Origin: Arthrobacter_E sp041360795
Lineage (GTDB): Bacteria > Actinomycetota > Actinomycetes > Actinomycetales > Micrococcaceae
Assembly: GCF_041360795.1 (NCBI RefSeq)
Contig: NZ_JBFUPW010000001.1
Span: 868,001 to 932,000 of the forward strand
Length of the DNA: 64,000 nt
Reading direction: 5' to 3'
The first letter of the stretch is position 1. Every line of letters begins with the position of its first letter. Both the position numbers and the translations under genes were made by a program. The notes beneath the pieces are model-generated. The model was not told the origin of the DNA. It did no database searches and saw only the letters and a list, made by a program, of their open reading frames with translations. Shown one piece after another: positions 60,748-64,000 of the stretch.

Positions 60748-61251
60748 ATGTCTGTTGCAATGACTCGGGGAGTGCTGTTCGTGCACTCCGCCCCAGCTGC
60801 GTTGTGCCCCCACGTCGAGTGGGCTGTCGCATCGCTGCTGGACGATTCGGCCACCCTGGAGTGGGTGGCTCAGCCTGCCGCGCCTGGAATGTTCCGGGCT
60901 GAACTGGCCTGGACCGGTGCCCCCGGGACCGCGATCCAGCTCGCTTCCACCCTCCGCGGCTGGACCCACCTCCGCTACGAAGTGACCGAAGAAGCCTCTC
61001 CCGGAACCGATGGAGGCCGCTGGTCCCACACCCCGGAACTCGGCATCTTCCACGCCGTCACTGACGCCCACGGCAACATCATGGTCTCCGAAGACCGCAT
61101 CCGCTTCGCCTACGAAGCCGGCGCCGGGGACCCCGCCGCCGTCTACCACGAGCTCTCGCTCGCCCTCGGCGAAGCCTGGGATGAGGAACTGGAGCCGTTC
61201 CGTCACGCCTCCGAAGGTTCCAACGTCCGCTGGCTTCACCAGGTGGGCTGA
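60748..61251 (+). CDS. DUF3145 family protein
   Basis: A 167-residue actinobacterial protein of unknown function (MSVAMTRGVLFVHSAP). ATG 60748 has a consensus AAGGAGG six bases upstream, which rules out the longer frame from 60619. The family is conserved next to fatty-acid synthesis genes, as here, where it converges on fabF. No catalytic motif, membrane segment or signal is visible. Confidence 0.9.
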   Translation: MSVAMTRGVLFVHSAPAALCPHVEWAVASLLDDSATLEWVAQPAAPGMFRAELAWTGAPGTAIQLASTLRGWTHLRYEVTEEASPGTDGGRWSHTPELGIFHAVTDAHGNIMVSEDRIRFAYEAGAGDPAAVYHELSLALGEAWDEELEPFRHASEGSNVRWLHQVG

Positions 61252-61392
61252 CCGCCCCTCACAACAGCAGGATCCGGGGACGGGCCGTCCTCCACGCCTT
61301 TGGCCCGCCTCGGTGCACGCATCGCCGGGCTGTCCCCGCCACGAGGCCGTCCGCGGCGCAGTCGCGGCAGCGGAAAACCCACACCAACGAAA

Positions 61393-61426
61393 ACGGCGCC
61401 CCTCACCGTGAGGTGAGTGGCGCCGT
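61393..61426. terminator. Bidirectional terminator between DUF3145 and fabF
   Basis: ACGGCGCC (61393-61400) and GGCGCCGT (61419-61426), with inner CTCACC/GGTGAG and a GTGA loop, form a long stem between the convergent genes. Confidence 0.82.
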
Positions 61427-61451
61427 CGTCGTTAATGCAGCTGCGTGCGGA

Positions 61452-62690
61452 TCAGTAGTTACGGACCGCGATCACGGCGTTGTGGCCGCCGAAGCCGAAC
61501 GAGTTGCTCAGCGCCACGATGTCACCGGCGGGGAGCTCGCGGGCGGTCTTGGTGACCACGTCCAGCGGGATCTCCGGGTCCTGGTTCTCCAGGTTGATCG
61601 TGACCGGGGCCTTGCGCTCGTAGACGGCCAGGGTCGTCAGCACGGCTTCCACGGCACCGGAGGCGCCCAGGAGGTGACCCATCTGGGACTTGGTGGCGGA
61701 GACCGCCACGTCGTCCACATGGGTGCCCAGAGCGGCCCGGAGAGCCGTGTACTCGGGCTTGTCGCCCACCGGGGTGGAGGTTGCGTGAGCATTCACGTGC
61801 ACGACGTCCTCGGGCTGGATACGCCCGTCGAACATCGCGGCCTTCAGGGCACGGGTGGCGCCGAGACCCTCGGGGTCCGGAGCCGTGATGTGGTAGGCGT
61901 CGGCGGTGACCGAGGTGCCGGCCAGCTCGCCGTAGATGCGGGCGCCACGGGCCAGGGCGTGCTCCTCGGCCTCGAGCACCAGGGCACCGGCGCCTTCACC
62001 CATGACGAAGCCGTCACGGTTCACGTCGTACGGGCGGGAAGCGTGCTGCGGGTCGTCGTTCCGGCGGGACAGGGCCTGCATGGACGCGAACGCCGCGATC
62101 GGCATCGGGTGGATGGCGGCTTCCGCACCACCGCACATGACCACATCGGCCTTGCCGGAGCGGATCAGGTCCAGGCCCAGGTGCAGGGCCTCGGTGCCGG
62201 AGGCGCAGGCGGAAACGGGGGTGTGGGCGCCGGCGCGGGCGCCGAGGTCCAGGCTCACGGCCGCGGCCACGCCGTTGGGCATGAGCATCGGCACGGTCAT
62301 GGGCAGCACACGGCGGGGACCGCGCTCCTTGAGCGTGTCCCAGGCGTCCAGCAGAGTCCAGACGCCGCCGATGCCGGTGGCGAAGGCCACGCCGAGGCGG
62401 TCCTTGTCCATGTCCTCGATGCCGGAGTCGGCCCAGGCCTCACGGGCCGCGACCACGCCGAACTGGGTGGACGGATCCATGCGCTTCATCTCGACGCGGC
62501 TGAGCTTTTCAGACGCCGGTTCGGAGCAGCGGGCTGCGAAAGTGACGGGGAGCTCGTAGGTGCTGACCCACTCGTCCTCGAGGGTGCGCGCGCCGGAGAC
62601 GCCCTTGAGGGCGTTCTTCCACAGAGTGGGGACGTCGCCACCGATGGGCGTGGTGGCACCGAGGCCGGTGATGACAACTTTGCGAGGCAT
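61452..62690 (-). CDS. fabF: Beta-ketoacyl-ACP synthase II
   Basis: A 412-residue elongating condensing enzyme of fatty acid synthesis. The Cys-His-His triad is visible: C162 in SACASGTEA, H302 in NAHATSTPVGD and H339 in QMGHLLGASG. ATG 62690 follows TTGGAGAG; the GTG two codons upstream is too close to that site. Third gene of the fabH-acpP-fabF run. Confidence 0.97.
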   Translation of the reverse strand: MPRKVVITGLGATTPIGGDVPTLWKNALKGVSGARTLEDEWVSTYELPVTFAARCSEPASEKLSRVEMKRMDPSTQFGVVAAREAWADSGIEDMDKDRLGVAFATGIGGVWTLLDAWDTLKERGPRRVLPMTVPMLMPNGVAAAVSLDLGARAGAHTPVSACASGTEALHLGLDLIRSGKADVVMCGGAEAAIHPMPIAAFASMQALSRRNDDPQHASRPYDVNRDGFVMGEGAGALVLEAEEHALARGARIYGELAGTSVTADAYHITAPDPEGLGATRALKAAMFDGRIQPEDVVHVNAHATSTPVGDKPEYTALRAALGTHVDDVAVSATKSQMGHLLGASGAVEAVLTTLAVYERKAPVTINLENQDPEIPLDVVTKTARELPAGDIVALSNSFGFGGHNAVIAVRNY

Positions 62691-62845
62691 CGTCACTCTC
62701 CAAGTGATCTAGGGTCTGCCCTGTAGGGCGTCAGGTTCAGGGGAGTGCCGTGGTGGACGCCTCCTGGGACGGCGTCCGGCACGGGCAGGGCGGGCAGTGG
62801 TGTCCTCTCAAGGAGAGGCACGACGGCCGGCCGTGCCAGGGAGCG

Positions 62846-62875
62846 CCATCCCGGGATGAGGTCATCCCGGGATGG
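62846..62875. repeat. Twin palindromes between acpP and fabF
   Basis: The 12-bp palindrome CATCCCGGGATG occurs twice (62847-62858 and 62863-62874), four bases apart; the whole block is also a 14-bp inverted repeat around GG. It may be an attenuating hairpin that lets acpP exceed fabF, or a tandem operator. Confidence 0.7.
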
Positions 62876-62895
62876 TCAGCTCCGGCAGCAGGCGA

Positions 62896-63141
62896 TCAGG
62901 CCTGGGCGTTCGCGATGAAGTTCACGGCGTCGGCGACGGTCTTGAGGTTCTTGACCTCTTCGTCGGGGATGCGCACGCCGAACTTCTCCTCAGCGTTCAC
63001 CACGATGGTCATCATGGAGATGGAGTCGATGTCCAGGTCCTCGGTGAAGGACTTGTCCAGCTCGACAGCCTCGGGAGCCAGGCCGGTCTCCTCGTTGACG
63101 ATTTCAGCCAGGCCGGCCAGGATCTCTTCGTTGCTAGCCAT
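62896..63141 (-). CDS. acpP: Acyl carrier protein
   Basis: An 81-residue acidic ACP with the phosphopantetheine-attachment Ser40 in DLDIDSISMM. ATG 63141 has AAAGGAG upstream. It carries the growing chain for FabH and FabF, which flank it. CoaD (25 kb) helps supply its prosthetic group. Confidence 0.97.
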   Translation of the reverse strand: MASNEEILAGLAEIVNEETGLAPEAVELDKSFTEDLDIDSISMMTIVVNAEEKFGVRIPDEEVKNLKTVADAVNFIANAQA

Positions 63142-63240
63142 GTCGGCTCCTTTTCTGTGTTGTTCCGGCAGCTGCCGGGGCTTGACGGCCAGCTTGTGCT
63201 GACCGGTGGTTGTGAAGTTGTGGTCGGGAAGTCGTGTGGC

Positions 63241-64000
63241 TCAGGGGAGCCGGACCACCTGTGCGCCGAACACCAGGCCGGCCCCGAAGCCGATCTGCAG
63301 TGCGAGGCCGCCACTGAGGTCCGGGTTCTCCTCGAGCAGGCGGTGCATGGCCAGGGGGATGGACGCCGCGGACGTGTTGCCCGAATCGGCGATGTCCCGC
63401 CCGACCTTGACGTGCTCGGGAAGCTTGAGCTGCTTCACCATCTCATCGATGATGCGCATGTTCGCCTGGTGCGGCACGAAGGCGCTCAGATCTTCGGCGG
63501 TGACGCCGGCCGCGTCGAGCGCGGACTGTGCCACCTTGGCCATCTCCCAGACCGCCCACCGGAAGACCGTGGGGCCGTCCTGGCGCATGGTCGGCCAGAT
63601 GTTCCGGGCGGCCTCGACGACGGCATCCTCGTCGCCCGCTGCGGCGAGGCTTTCCAGACCGCGGACGTCGTTGAGCGAGTGTGTCATGCCGATGGCGCCC
63701 CACTTGCTGCCGTCGGACCCCCAGATGGACGGGCTGATGCCCGGCTCATCCGACGGGCCGATGACGACGGCGCCGGCTCCGTCGCCGAGCAGGAAGGAGA
63801 TGGTGCGTTCGTGGTTGTCGATGAGGTCGGAAAGCTTCTCCGCGCCCACCACCAGAACGTACTCGGCGGCGCCGGACCGGACCAGGGCGTCCGCCTGGGC
63901 CACGCCGTAGCAGTACCCCGCGCAGGCGGCGGAGACGTCGTAAGCGGGGGCCGGGGTCGCGCCGAGGCGCTCAGTCAGTGCCGTGGCGGCGGACGGAGTG
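63241..64000 (-). CDS. fabH: Beta-ketoacyl-ACP synthase III (5' end beyond window)
   Basis: The C-terminal 252 codons of a FabH that starts fatty acid synthesis by condensing acyl-CoA with malonyl-ACP. The active-site Cys lies in DVSAACAGYCYG (codon 63922-63924), followed by VGAEKLS, the His in PHQANMRI and the Asn in GNTSAASIP. The frame stays open to the right edge, so the N terminus is missing. First gene seen of the fab operon; fabD is expected beyond. Confidence 0.96.
   Translation of the reverse strand, partial: TPSAATALTERLGATPAPAYDVSAACAGYCYGVAQADALVRSGAAEYVLVVGAEKLSDLIDNHERTISFLLGDGAGAVVIGPSDEPGISPSIWGSDGSKWGAIGMTHSLNDVRGLESLAAAGDEDAVVEAARNIWPTMRQDGPTVFRWAVWEMAKVAQSALDAAGVTAEDLSAFVPHQANMRIIDEMVKQLKLPEHVKVGRDIADSGNTSAASIPLAMHRLLEENPDLSGGLALQIGFGAGLVFGAQVVRLP

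Overview
The window is a high-GC actinobacterial chromosome segment. Gene content and order (tRNA-Glu/ndgR/leuCD, murA-plsC-gpsA-ddl-thiL, recG-rsmD-coaD-rpmF-rnc-mutM-smc-ftsY, amtB-glnK, ffh, rpsP-khpA-rimM-trmD-rplS-lepB-rnhB, yraN-comM-dprA-xerC, fabH-acpP-fabF) point to an Arthrobacter-like member of the Micrococcaceae. This is inferred from synteny and protein character, not from a database search.

Layout. 1-3.8 kb: end of a tRNA gene, a DUF1697 gene, and an IclR regulator divergent from leuCD. 3.8-11.9 kb: a sugar-utilisation locus with two GH13 alpha-glucosidases, two ABC permeases and a binding lipoprotein, divergent from a ROK repressor. 12-22 kb: peptidoglycan, phospholipid, thiamine and DNA-repair housekeeping genes. 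22.2-24.9 kb: a minus-strand cluster (acetyltransferase, spermidine-synthase-like protein, aminotransferase). 25-28 kb: coaD-DUF177-rpmF-rnc-mutM. 28.1-32.3 kb: an accessory island holding a restriction-modification pair and a cytosolic 5'-nucleotidase between mutM and smc. 32.3-42.9 kb: smc-ftsY, amtB-glnK, a zwf-type dehydrogenase and ffh. 43-49 kb: riboswitch-controlled thiC, an amidohydrolase, a two-domain VOC protein, an orphan gene and an ArsR/cation-efflux pair. 49.3-60.5 kb: ribosome/tRNA maturation, secretion, and competence/recombination genes. 60.7-64 kb: DUF3145 and fatty-acid synthesis genes, running off the right edge in fabH.

Most notable signals. (1) The beginning of rnc encodes a perfect 17-bp inverted repeat with a 4-nt loop, extendable to about 20 bp of helix, which is a candidate self-cleavage site for RNase III. 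(2) The 28.1-32.3 kb island pairs a gamma-class N6-adenine methylase with an overlapping putative nuclease that has an S-x-K active site instead of (D/E)-x-K, next to a 5'-nucleotidase. (3) A GNAT gene is flanked by 37-bp near-identical repeats of the 3' end of the adjacent gene, so it looks like a cassette inserted at a gene end. (4) The DUF177 gene has a promoter -10 box over its only upstream ATG, and a well-placed ribosome site in front of an ATC codon. (5) Several long hairpins lie between, or inside the starts of, genes in the translation and secretion operons.
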